Source: Dasypus novemcinctus
Taxonomy: Eukaryota > Chordata > Mammalia > Cingulata > Dasypodidae
DNA: 64,000 nt
Direction: 5' to 3'
NCBI RefSeq assembly: GCF_030445035.2
Contig: NC_080678.1
Span: 64,309,087-64,373,086, forward strand
In this document: positions 12,406 to 24,440 of the stretch, piece by piece
How positions within the stretch are numbered: the first letter of the stretch is position 1
How the letters are laid out: the number at the start of each line of letters is the position of its first letter
Notes under the pieces: model-generated
Databases searched by the model: none
Told to the model about the DNA's origin: nothing
What the model saw: only the letters and a program-made list of their open reading frames with translations
Program-made: the position numbers and the translations under genes

Positions 12406-14283
12406 ACATATTCTTTCACATTTTCCAGATAACCAGAGATGTTTAGTAAGTCTGGTCCTACATTATATGTCTATGATAGTCAAGAATAGGAGTTAAGTGA
12501 AATACTCCCCCTAAAAGATGTCTTCACTTCATTAATCAACTGATTTCTCAACTCTAGGGCTTCGACTCAGTTTTCGCCCCTTTTAAAATCAATAGTCATT
12601 GGGTTTTTTATACTTACCTGGTGGAGTTTATGTTATATATTTTAATAGCAAATGTAAATCAAAATCATTAATGTTTTGGAAAAAATGGGGAAATTTTTAA
12701 TTAAGATTAAATCTTAGGTATCCAATGTTGTCATAAATGAGAGACATATTTATCTTAAGTATGAGGCCTAATAATTGATTCTATATTGGAAGGCAATTTA
12801 GCAAATTGTTTCTAAATCATTTGGTCACATGAGGCAACTTCAGTTGATTCTAACAAAAGTCAACATTACATAATTGGAATAATTTTATCTGTTTCCACAG
12901 TAAAAGTTTTTCACAAGATAATGACATACATATCTAGGAACTTGTATTTTTGTTGAATATGATAAATGTGTTAACTTTTCTACATATGATCTTCAATTCT
13001 ATAATATGCAGTGAGTTTAGACTGATAATCCAACAATTCATTTTATTGGTGGGGGGAGAAAGTCTACAAATAAAACCTCTCGTACAATTCCAAATATAAT
13101 AATATAACATTGCTACCCAAACCTATTGACTAAATCATGTGATATGGCATCCCTGTATATTTTTTATTAAATATATTGAAAAATATGGAATAAAACTAAA
13201 CTGATTTAATGACTGTATGTACATATATTATGACTTTGCTTTCAAAATGCAAAGTTGCTGGAGAATCAACACTATGCACCCCAGTAGTACCCTTGTACCA
13301 ATTAATATGCATTCTGAGCATTTGTGTGACTTTGATAAGGTATACATAAAGGCACCAGGGTATTTTAAGTTACAAAATATATTGCATATTCCCTATAAAA
13401 TGAAGCCAAGTGTTCCTGATATCCTATTTGTCACATAGATTAAGCCACAATTTATCTTTAATTTTTGAGTATGTATTATCCATGTTAATGTTGTGTTATG
13501 TTATGTTGCGTTGTGTTAGGTTGTATTATGAAACTGAGAAATTTATGAATCACTTTTTAACTGTCAAAACTTTAGGTTAGATCTCATCCTGATAGTTAAA
13601 AATAAAATTTTGCCATAATTTATAGGAAAAATAAAAATGAAAGAAAAGAAAAAAAAAAAAAGAAATTAGTTAGATGATACTAGTTTTGGAAATTTACTCT
13701 TGGAATTCCAGGATCCTCACCCTTTTTTATGTCTGCCATTCCATCCATCCATCCCCTTGAAAATTATTTATTGGGATTTGTAAACATCTCTACAAATTCA
13801 ATGATAAACAACATCAGCGCAATTCTTGTCCTTATTCATCTTATAACTACCTCTGTAGAAGTGGTGCCTTCTGCTTTTCCTTAAGAATGATAATTATTTT
13901 TACAGTAGAAATTACATATTGTTTCCATAATTTCGAACATTTTTGCATATTGTAATAACAAATTTTAATAAATTATGCTTTATGAGTTTATCATTAGGGA
14001 TTCTGAAATACCAGTTCTATTACAGAGGATACAGAAGAATATGTAAACCTTGTTAATGATGTGAGTTTAAGATGCTTGCCAAATTATTTGATCAATAATG
14101 GAATTATAAATAACAAAGGGAATCTTTAAAATATATTGACTAAAAATATTTTAGCCTTGAGTCTTACTGTAGTGTAAAAATTAAAAACGTGAAAGGGGTG
14201 GTAAAGGTTTCTCAGAATTTGAAAAGTTATGGTATGTTGTTTAGAAAAGGGAAGAAAAATTAGGGATATATCAAGATCTGAAA
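12406..14283. other. Intergenic DNA
   Basis: AT-rich with no gene. An imperfect TTGTGTTATG-type short tandem repeat lies at 13488-13530 and an A-run near 13648. Confidence 0.5.
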
Positions 14284-14696
14284 ATGCATGCTGTAACCCC
14301 AGGAAGTAAACACAGGAGAAGAATACAGAGGAATAGAGTTGGCTCATAGACATGGCAGAGGCCCCAGGAAGAGAGAGCGAGACTGATAGTCTACAGCTGA
14401 CCTTATGGAGTGAAGAGAGTAGCTGAGCCTGGAGAGAAATAAGCCCTTATCCCAGCCTACAGCTGACACTGGAAGAAGCTGCGACCATGGAGGCATAACA
14501 GGAAGAGGAAACCTGAACCCTTGCAGATGTTGACAGCCATCTTGCTCCAACACATGGCAAAGATGTTGGTGAGAGGAAAAATTTATGTTTTATGGCCTGG
14601 TAATTGTAAGCTTCTATCTATCCCAAATAAATACCCTTTATAAAAGCCAACAGAGTTCTGGTACTTTGCATCAACACCTCTCTGGCTGACTAATAC
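14284..14696 (+). mobile_element. MaLR-like LTR, 5'-truncated
   Basis: Matches the 3' two thirds of the LTR at 61844-62480, sharing 'agtctaca', 'cagcctacagctgac', 'caaataaataccctttataaaagccaac' and the terminal 'tgactaatac'. It has an AATAAA in the expected place. The 5' part is missing. Confidence 0.8.
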
Positions 14697-14814
14697 GCCC
14701 CTCATATTGTCAATCCACTACATCCTGACATTTTGGGTGAGAACCAGACATGAAAGATATCTGATGATGGTGAAGAGGTATAAGGGGAACATCAGGTTAT
14801 CAATGGCATTTATC

Positions 14815-15025
14815 ATTTTTTAAGCTTCTTCTATGTGACAGAATATCTGATGAGAATATCTTATTTATCTTTATTTTAATTCTTACAACATCATAAAGAA
14901 TTAAGGATTGGTTATCTTTATATTATAAATGAACAGCATACGTCTCAGAGTTTGAGTCAATTGTCTTGCATTTTGTGTAGAAACAAGTTCAGGGATTTGA
15001 ATAGAGACTATCCAGCTCTAAAAAC
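14815..15025 (+). repeat. MIR SINE, degenerate
   Basis: Pattern of 'aattcttacaacatcataaagaa ... aaatgaacagcatacgtctcagagtt ... gggatttgaatagagactat', a diverged MIR. Confidence 0.55.
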
Positions 15026-15227
15026 TATGCCCTTAATAGTTCTAAAGAGTCTCCAATTAAAAATAGAAAAAACACCAAATTCCATTCCAAAAGATACCCA
15101 GCTCTGGAAATATCAAAGAGAATAAGAAATCCCTCCTTTTGGATAGATCACCTCATGCTAGTATGAACAACTTGACATTGGATTTCAGCCCTCACTGTCC
15201 TCTTACTTCATACTACGCAGTGTTTTT

Positions 15228-16095
15228 TTTTTTTTTTTAATTTTTTATTTTTTATTTTTTTTATTTTTTTATTGACTTTGTAATAATATTACATTAAAAA
15301 TATATATGTGAGGTCCCATTCAACCCCACCCCCCCACCCCGCCTCTTCCCCCCCCAGCAACACTCATTCCCATCATCATGACACATCCATTGGATTTGGT
15401 AAGTACATCTTTGGGCACCTCTGCACCTCATAGTCAATGGTCCACATCATGGCCCATACTCTCCTCCATTCCATCCAGTAGGCCCTGTGAGGATTTACAA
15501 TGTCTGGTGATTGCCTCTGAAGCACCATCCAGGGCAGCTCCATGTACCAAAGACGCCTCCACCTCTCATCTCTTCCTGCCTTTCCCCATACCCATCAGCC
15601 ACCATGTCCACTTTTCCCAATCCAATGCCACCTCTTCTATGTGGACATTGGATTGGTTGTGTCCATTGCTCCTCTATGTTAAGAGGAGGTTCAGATTCCA
15701 CATGGATGCTGGATGCAATCCTCCCACTTTCAGTTGTAATCACTCTAGGCTCCATGGTGTGGTGGTTGTCCTTCTTCAACTCCATCTTAGCTGAGTGTGG
15801 TAAGTCCAATAAATCAGATTGTAGGTGCTGGAGTCTGTTGAGGCTCAGGACCTGGCTATCACATTGTCAGTCCAGAGATTCAAATCCCCTAAATATATCT
15901 TAAACCCCAACATTAACTGCACCTCCAGCACATTAGCGTGAAAGTCTTATGAAGGAAGATCCCATCTGAGTCCAGATTCATCACACATAAACACCATTTC
16001 CAAAGAGGGGCCATCTGACCTGGTAGTTAACCCCATCGGCCATGACCATAACTCCCATGGGTCTCTTTAGCCCTCAAAGGAATCAATATCTGGGG
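15228..16095 (-). mobile_element. LINE tail (L1-type 3' UTR), 868 bp
   Basis: The longest copy of the tail family, with a T-rich (poly-A complement) left end, an 'aggtcccattcaacccc' C-rich block, then about 750 bp of unique-looking sequence. It is flanked by 11-bp duplications 'gcagtgttttt' at 15217-15227 and 16096-16106. Assignment to the armadillo L1 3' UTR is inferred from the tail structure and TSDs. Confidence 0.8.
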
Positions 16096-16106
16096 GCAGT
16101 GTTTTT

Positions 16107-17285
16107 ACACTCACAATTGGTACTTTGAAAGAGAGATTGAATCAAATATCACCACAATTCTGAAGGAGTAACAAAAATTATTAGAATAAGCTTTATGGAG
16201 ATGGTGGAATTGGCATAAACTTTGGAAGTATCTTTGTGCATGCCCTATTTGTCATTTTTAGTAATGTTAATGATATTCTAGGGCATAAGCAAAAGCATGG
16301 AGTCAGAAAAACATGGGTTGAAGTTAGGATAGAAATCTAAATTCCAGTTTATTTGGCATTTATATAGACAAACTGGAGATAATGATAGAAAAGCAGGCAA
16401 ATTCAGGTTATATCTATAGCTGCTTTTAGTAATAAGTGGGAAAATCTATAATAAATTCTGAAAGTACCTTTTCTCCTCTGTGTATTGCTAGTTCTATTAG
16501 GCCAGAAATATGAAGACATGGTGCATAAAGCTATGCAAGGATGTTGGTAGCTGTCTTATAGTTAGCATAATTCTTAACTGTTTTTTTCTCTCTTCTTGGC
16601 TGTGTTGCACACCGGATATTGCAAGATTGGCAGACAGGAACATTGTGTAAAAATACAAAGGCAAACATGATCATTTGATATGTTGAGCTAAAAATCTGAA
16701 TCCAAAACTTTCAAATAGTCCTCTACAGGAAGATTATGTTATCTCCTACGGTTTAAGAATTGCTTCATTAATGGGTTCCATTAACATCATTGACATTGTG
16801 AATAAGTGAAATAATACCATCAAGCCAACAAAAATTTATTACACACCATTTATTGTGCATAGGGTGGGGCAGATTTTCAAATATGTAGAATAGGGAACCT
16901 TTCCCTTGTTGGAGCTTAAAATTATTTTCAAATGATCACTGTAGTGTATGTACAAGCCTTTTTCTTTGCCCTTTGCACGTTCTACTGGTGAAAACATGAA
17001 TATTTGTAATACTGTAGTTAAGTATGTTGAAGATATAACACAGCAAAGAAAATAATAGGTAGACCTTTTGTTCTTATCTGTTTATCTATTTATCCCCACC
17101 ACTAATCAGTATAAACAGGCTAATAGGTATGAATGAAGCTATTAAGAGCACATGCTATGCATGTTATGTAGTGTGAGAGAAATATCAAGAAAATATATGA
17201 AGTTGTCCTTGCTCTCAAGGAGGCTACCCTTAATTTGAAATGACTCATTACTTGTTTGAACTGGAATGTATCACTTATTTTGGGG
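16107..17285. other. Intergenic DNA
   Basis: No gene. Around 16,820-17,250 two pieces ('aaaaatttattacacaccatttattgtgc', 'ttgctctcaaggaggcta') resemble ancient mammalian repeats of L2/MIR age. Confidence 0.45.
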
Positions 17286-17475
17286 TGACGATTTGGTAGT
17301 TTTATCTAGGGGTTATTGGATATAATATCCTCATTTTATACATGACAAAACAATGACTCCTGATGGGAGTGGTGGCAGAAGAATAGGGGGGATGTTAATT
17401 GCTAAAGGTCAGTCTGCTGGACATTAACATTCTGGTCTAGAATCTAGGTCTGCGCTCAACTTTTCAGATTACGTG
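17286..17475 (+). repeat. MIR SINE, degenerate
   Basis: 'atatcctcattttatacatgacaaaacaatgactc ... tctggtctagaatctaggtctg' follows the MIR 3' side. Confidence 0.55.
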
Positions 17476-19107
17476 GCCTCTTCAGTCTAAACTCTGAAGA
17501 AAGCATATTCAGCGAATGCTAGCAGCCCCACAATGTCCAATGGTCCCATCTGCATACATGTTAAGACATACAACACACACATACTCAAAGACCATTCTTG
17601 ACTAACTCAGAAATGAAACATTTCAAGAAAACAGATTCAAAGTATATACTGCACAATATAAATAAGTGCTATTGTTCAATGATAAGCATATAGAGAATTG
17701 GGGAAAGAATGTTAGTTTCCTTTTACAGCTAAATATTTCAGTGGAGTTATTTGGTTGCTATAGTGATATCCTTATGAGAAATTCTGTATGTTTGGATAAC
17801 TTTTATTTTGAATTTAGAGAAAATTAATCTTCTTGAAAGAAGCTTCTCTTTAATGTTTGGAAACCCAGTGGGTGATGGAGTCTGAAATGAACAGTTAGAG
17901 AAGCTGGCTGTTATGAGGATTTCCATACAGAGTTAACTCATTGCCATCATGTTTCCTAAACTCATTTGCAGTCACCAATGGTCAAAGGGGAGTTTTACAT
18001 TTCACAAGAGGAAACATACATCTGGATACCAGATTTCTTGTAGTATTTACAAGATTAAGCATATACTTTAGAAAGGAGAAAAACCAATTCAATACTAGTT
18101 ATAAAATTGTTTCAGAGTATTTATTATGGATTTATTTTAGTGTACTTTATGCATGTGAATGTGTGTGTGTGGTCATGTGTGTATATATAATTTTCTTTTT
18201 AAATGACTTCCCAAATCCATAAATCACGAAATTAATTGGTCCTGAAGAATGGTCACTGCAATTTTTTTAAAAAGGTAGAGATTACTATATATGAATAAAA
18301 ATATTTATCGAAAATCTTCCATTCTTGGATAATGAATTAGCCATTGTGAATTTTCCATATATCTGAAGATAAATATTTCATGTCAACTGTAACAATTTTA
18401 AATTATTTTCACTGGATAAAACTATTAGAGTAGATCTTTGATGCCCTTATACCTAATACCATTGTAAATCCTATTATTTGTCACCATTTGGGTGAAAAGC
18501 TAGCATATCTAATGTCGTATGGTATACTATAAAACATTTTCTGTGTGCATACCAGTTAAAGAAAAACACAGGACACTCTGAGTTCTGAAGGTAGACAGTG
18601 GTTGGACTCATTCCCTGACTGTGGCCCTCCTTCACATGTTGCTATTGCTTACATTTTGTGTTTCAAACCAAATATAAAATAATTTCACGGTATTGAATGT
18701 CAAGCTGACTCTTAAATAATCACTGCCACAAAGAAGAATTACTCTAGCTATTTCTAATTTCTTTTTAATAATTTCTTATTTTTGAGCCATGATCTAGAAG
18801 GTTGAAGTTTCCAGGAGATTGTCTCTAAATAAGAGAACTGTTGTTACTCCAAACACATTGCAGACTGGAGCACTTTCAAAAGGGGGGCCATTTCTGAAAA
18901 ATAAGCAGCTTATAGAAATCTATATATACTGCTAAATAATGTAACATGCTTAAGGTGATCCAATAGGCATGCACAGTATTTACTGTATGATGCTTTAAAA
19001 CAGTATTTTTGAGTCTTCCACAGGAGCCAAATATAAGTACAAAAAATATGTGTGACAATGCATCAACAGACAATTACCAAATATTTACAATTAAGCAGAG
19101 TGATTAA
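17476..19107. other. Intergenic DNA
   Basis: AT-rich. No gene or clear repeat recognised. Confidence 0.45.
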
Positions 19108-19290
19108 AGCTGCATAATATAGTGATTAATAGTGGCTTTTATAATTAAATAGACATGAATTCAATTCTTGTTTCAAAACTTGCTGGCTGTATGACCTCTC
19201 TATGCTCAGTTCCCTCATGTAAAATGGGGATGTAATTGTACTTTAAGAATAAAATTGAATGTGAAGTATTTAGAAGAATGTCTGATGCAT
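19108..19290 (+). repeat. MIR SINE
   Basis: The sequence from 'atagtgattaatagtggctttt' through 'gctggctgtatgacctct' and 'cagttccctcatgtaaaatggggatg' follows the MIR consensus order. Confidence 0.8.
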
Positions 19291-19670
19291 TTTTCAACAT
19301 GCATCAGACATGCATCAACCTTATAATATCAACTAACAAAATTCTTTGTGTACCAAATTATGTGAATTTCACAGGAAAATGTTTAAAAATAATAAGGTGG
19401 ATCAACCTGAAAATTTTGCTAAATGACCAGCATGGTAAGAAATATGTCCAAGATATAATTTATCACATGCTTATAAAGTGCGTGTGAATAAAATAATAAA
19501 AACTTGGCATTGGCCATTCCTCATACCTAGGATGGCCTAGTAATTTGCTCTTTGTATGTTGGTAAAAGCCTTAGTTCTCAGGCCAAAGAAATATTAAGAG
19601 AGGTCTCAACAAATAACAATGAGCAGGGGTGCATAATTCCCCTAAAATCTCTCCTGTAGATGCTACTTTA

Positions 19671-19829
19671 TTTATTTTTCATTTAAAAAAAAATATTACA
19701 TTCAAAAAATATGAGGTCCCCATTCACCCCCACCGCCCCCACCCCACCACTCCCCCCACAGCAACACTCTCCCCCATCATCATGACACATCCATTGCATT
19801 TGGTGAGTACATCTCTGGGCAGCGCGGCA
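19671..19829 (-). mobile_element. LINE tail-only insertion, 159 bp, perfect 16-bp TSD
   Basis: The extreme 3' end of the same tail family, reverse orientation. The duplication 'tgtagatgctacttta' is identical at 19655-19670 and 19830-19845. Perfect duplications point to a recent, lineage-specific insertion. Confidence 0.88.
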
Positions 19830-19845
19830 TGTAGATGCTACTTTA

Positions 19846-22555
19846 ATCCTAACTCTGTTATCTACTGTTATAGTCATTAATGGTGGTTGCCACATTAATG
19901 TCAGCATGAATTCCAAATATTCCTGATGCCTGAAATTTGATCCATAGTTAGCTTTTCATCTCTCACTTGCCAACAATTGGAAGTACAATTGAATTATATG
20001 ATTGGAATGATCAAAAAAGTAGGAACTAGGTATTTTTTTTGCATAGCAGTCTTTAAGGTGTCCAGAAACCATTAAAAACTCTCCCAAATAAACAATAAAA
20101 ATCACAAGAAACCCCAGAGTAAAGCACTTTAGATCCATAAGTCTCATCAGTAACAGAGACTATATTTTCTTTCTTGGCTTGACTCCAGAGGCTGCTGCCA
20201 GACCATCAATAACCATGCAATGCTGAAAAAGGATAGAGATGAAAGGCAAGGTCCTGACACTCTGCCAAACCACCCAAGCTGGGATTCTATTTGACATGCA
20301 AGGTACTCCTGTTGTGAGAAGTTAAAAGTAATCAAACTTACTTTTAAATGAAAAGTAGTTGGAATTGGGTTTTGCTTTTATTAAATCCCTAAAACAGAAA
20401 AAAAGCAAATCATATGATTAAAGAAGGATTATGTAAAATATTTATATTCTTCTTTGGTACATAAACAGATACCTCAATCAGGACCTGAGTATTTGGGGAG
20501 GGGAAAATTAAAAGGGCAATGGAATTGGAAGTGGAGTGAATATGTTTGATAGAAATTATGATGCTGTAGAGAGGGGAAGTTATTCCATACAGAAATATGA
20601 TGTAGAGAAAAAAGGATGAAGGAGGAGGAGGAGGAGGAGATGCGAATATTAGAATTTAAAAGTATTTCAACAAATTTTGGATGTAAGTATAGATTGCTAT
20701 TCTTACGTGACTGATAAAAGAACTAAGTCTCAGACACTGTGCAACTTGTCCAAATAAGTGGCTGAATCTATAAATGAAATAAGGATTCTAATTAAAGTCT
20801 ACTGTACTTTTTCATACACTGAAATTCACCATTAAGGTATTGGTTGAAATAAGAGTTTCAGTATGACTGTGTCAGACATAAAAGGTGGAGAAGTCAATAC
20901 ATAACATTCCTATGTATCTTTATAAACACTGGATTTAACTATGTTCAAAACGAATTAAGTCAGAAATTATTTATTTATGTATACATTTATCCATCTGTGA
21001 TGGTTAGGTTCATGTTCAATTCTATTTGGTAAATTTTTTTTTTTTAATTTTAAAAGTAAGGGATCAGGAGCACTTAGTAAATAATTATTTGCTTAAGGAT
21101 ATACAAATCTGCTTTTAAGTAAATTAGTTTTATTTGTCTATCTTTTATATTGATATAGGCTTGACTTCCCCCAATGTGTTTTGGACCACTCAAGAATAAA
21201 TGTGATTTACTTTGGAGCAGGGTTATTTAATCAAAGCAGTTACAACTTCTCAGGAATGATTATATTGAGATGGGAAGTTCTACCATTTTATTACATTTCG
21301 CATTGCCCATTTGCCCATGAAAATTTTTATTTTAAGTATTGCTGGAAATGATTGAAAAAGAAAAAGAGGCAGCACTCTTCTCTGTTAAAAAAGCTATAAC
21401 TCCAAAGCATCTTCCCACCCCTTCCTATGACTGATATGTCCTGAACAGGATGGTAAGTAAGACAATATGCACTTCCTCAGTCCTTGATTGGTAGTTAAGT
21501 ACATTTTGTTCCATTCTTTGGTTTTAAATTTTATAACCAGTTAGATGGTGTATCAAAATGTGCCATTCATTCAATCTATTCATTTTATAGCTATAATGAT
21601 TAAAACCTACAGGAACATATCCCAGTTAATAATTCCATTCAACCTGGATCACAATTTACAAAAGTTTCACAAAACAATCAACAGTCTGAAAGGTCACTCT
21701 ATTTGCTGTCAGTAATTTAGCTTACAAGGGTTTCATGGATGTTTGTAGAATACGTACCACACGTGGTCACAGACAAAGGACTCAGTTACTTCCAGCAATA
21801 GCAGTAATGAGAGTATTAACATTTCTGGTTAGTGCTGGTTCCCTTGTCCTAATTCCCAGTGCACTACAGGTAAAGGACAGGTAACACTTGCACACACAGT
21901 GGGTTGCATCACGAAACAAAAACTGAGGTCAAAGAACCTGAATCTTTTATAATAGGCAACAAACCTGTCTACCCTTTTCTCTGAAAGGAGATACTTTCTC
22001 TATCTTCCAAAATGCAAAGAAAGCATGACATTTTCTCTGAAGGGAGAGGTTTTTTTGTTTTCAAAAGATAGTCTCTATCCAATGATCCTTGAAAAGCTAG
22101 TCAAGAACAAAGGTAAGACATTCAGTACAATATGTGTATGCTTGCAAGACATACAGAAATGTGAGAGACCCATGGAGAATTGTCTCCAAAAAAGGCATGT
22201 TAATTAACTCATCCTGAATAATCACTACAAATAAACTACTAATATGTTCGGTTAATTCTATTAATAATTCTGAGAATAAATATGAATGATGGCAACAAAG
22301 ACATATAACATAGAAATAAGAATGGGAAAGGGAAACACTATAATAGACAATACATAATGGAAGGAGAATAAATGAAATAATCATCACATTGATATAATTG
22401 GATGTTCTATGTCATGCCAAGGTATAATAGCATAATAGCTGAGATAGGATTTACCCTTTCATCCAATAAACTAATAAACTAAAAGATATATATAGCAACT
22501 GTCATCAGACATTTCACATGAGGCAACATATCCAGAGATCTCTGAAGGAGGGGTA
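19846..22555. other. Intergenic DNA
   Basis: No gene seen. It holds a (GGA)n run at 20621-20640, a MIR-like piece at about 20,690-20,820 and short chance ORFs. Confidence 0.5.
20621..20640. repeat. (GGA)n microsatellite
   Basis: Six GGA units ending in GGAGA. Confidence 0.9.
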
Positions 22556-23970
22556 TGATAATGAAGTGACCCTTCTATTGCCCTTTCTTACTGCCTGGAG
22601 ATAGTTTCCGTGACTTAGCACAGACACATGGAACGCCAAGTCCAGCAGTCCCCTGAATAGAGGAGAGAGAGCTAGAAGTCAGGGAGGCCAAGGCAAATAA
22701 GGTGCACAAGGCAGAATACTGGAGAGGAGAAAACTGCAGAGAGAGAGAAAGAGAGAAAGTGAAAGGGTACCCCTCATTCTTTAGATGAGTGCAAACAATG
22801 TACGAGTGTGAAGAGTCTACTAAATGCCAGGAAAAGAACCATCTGAAAGGACAGAGGGAATAATCAAAGGAACCACACATAGTTAAGATAGTTCTTTTTC
22901 CCACCAAACAAACTAGAGAATATTTTTGTGACTTGTGGCTAGGCAAAAATTTCTTATTTACAGTATTAATCATGAAAGAAAAAAAAATCAACAGCAATTC
23001 ATCAAAATTAAGAATTTTTGTTCTTTAAAAGACACTCAAGAGAATGAAAGTATAAGTCACAGTCCGGAAGAAAATATTTCATACCATATATTTAATAAAT
23101 AGTTTGCATTCATACCTACAGTCTCATAAAATTAAGAAGACAATCCATTTTTTAAGTAGTACTAAAGATTTGAACAGGCATTTTATGAAATAAGATTATG
23201 GAGGTCAAATATACACATATGTAAATATGTTCAAAATTATTAGTTATTAGGGAAATGGAAATTAAATCTACAATGAGGTATCATTACATTACATTATGTC
23301 TATACTAATGTCTAAAATTAACAATACCAAACATACCAAGTATTTATGAGGATGGGAAACAACTAGAACCCTCATGAACTATTTTGGAAAGGTGAATTGG
23401 TACAAAATCTTTTGCAAAGCAGTTTAGCAACATCTTCAAAAGTTACCAAGGCCTCTATACAATTTAAGTGATACAACTGTAGGAATTTACTCTGGAGAAA
23501 TGAAAGCATGTATCCATATGTTTGTACAAGAAAGGTTACAGGAACTTTATTCATACTAGCTAAAAACTAGAAAAAAACCCAAATGTTTATTAACAAGTGA
23601 ATGGCTAAAAGAATTGTGGACTGTCCATGCAATGAAAATGAAATGCAGTAAAATAAAATGAGCAAACGTTACCTGTGACAATATGGTGGATCTCAAATGG
23701 ATTACGCTGAATGCAAGGAGCCACACAAATGAGATAATATTATATTAATCCATTTTTATAAAATTCTTAAGAAATGCAAACAAATGTATGATGATTGAAA
23801 GCCAATGTATAATTGCCTGGGATTGGAATAAGGAGTTGGAAGGAGGGATTACAAAGAGATACGAGGAAATAATTGTTAGTGATAAACAGATTCTTTATCT
23901 AGATTGTGAAGATGATTTCATAGGTGTATACACTTTAAATATGTGAGGTTAAGGTATGTTTGATTGGAAA
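22556..23970 (+). mobile_element. Old L1, ORF2 3' part and 3' UTR
   Basis: From about 22,980 the L1 ORF2 order is clear: 'aagacactcaagagaatgaaa', then 'aaagatttgaacaggcattttatgaaat', then 'aatgaggtatcattacat', then 'ggagaaatgaaagcatgtatcc'. It ends at about 23,940 with 'tacactttaaat'. The 22,556-22,960 part (agagag-rich) probably belongs to the same old L1 but is less certain. Confidence 0.8.
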
Positions 23971-24249
23971 AGGAAAAAAAAGGAAAGTTCTGGCCAAACC
24001 TAATCAAGTCAATGAGCCTATAAAGATTTTCAGTGGTTCAAACCTGGGAGCTTTTTAGGCAAGGGGCTTCTGCAGAGGTTCATTCACCAGGAGACATACA
24101 GCATAGTAGAATCAGGGTTGGCTTGATGCTGATCTCTTTAATGACATAGATTTTCCTTTCTCTTGCTGCAAGTAGTTCTAAAAGGAAGGTGAAAGCTTAA
24201 AGTGGGAACCAGATCACCCTCTTCTGGGGAAATCAAGGCAGGAGAGTTA

Positions 24250-24440
24250 GTATAATGGATCTCAAAATTCAGGTACAGGAGAATTACTTGGGGGACTTTA
24301 TAAAACTGCAGACCCTAGTCCCTAACCCACATTTCTTCTCTGATGTCTGATTGATTAGATATGGACTGAGACCCGGGAATCTGCATTTAAAGAAAGAGCA
24401 TGTTCCAATGTGGTCTGAAGATTATTATACTTTGGCAAAG
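24250..24440. mobile_element. MER5-type hAT fragment
   Basis: 'ggatctcaaaattcaggtac...agaattacttgggggact ... cccgggaatctgcatttaaa' follows the layout of non-autonomous hAT-Charlie (MER5) elements. Diverged. Confidence 0.6.

Noticed and set aside
13488-13530. TTGTGTTATG-like repeats considered as a CRISPR-like or minisatellite array
   Set aside because: Too short and irregular; simple-sequence drift in a mammalian genome.
15495-15809. Open frame shared by the LINE tail copies at 15.5 and 32.3 kb (minus strand)
   Set aside because: Both copies are open here, but about a quarter of residues differ in the shared part, much as expected for neutral decay of young copies. It lies in the LINE tail and no domain is visible.
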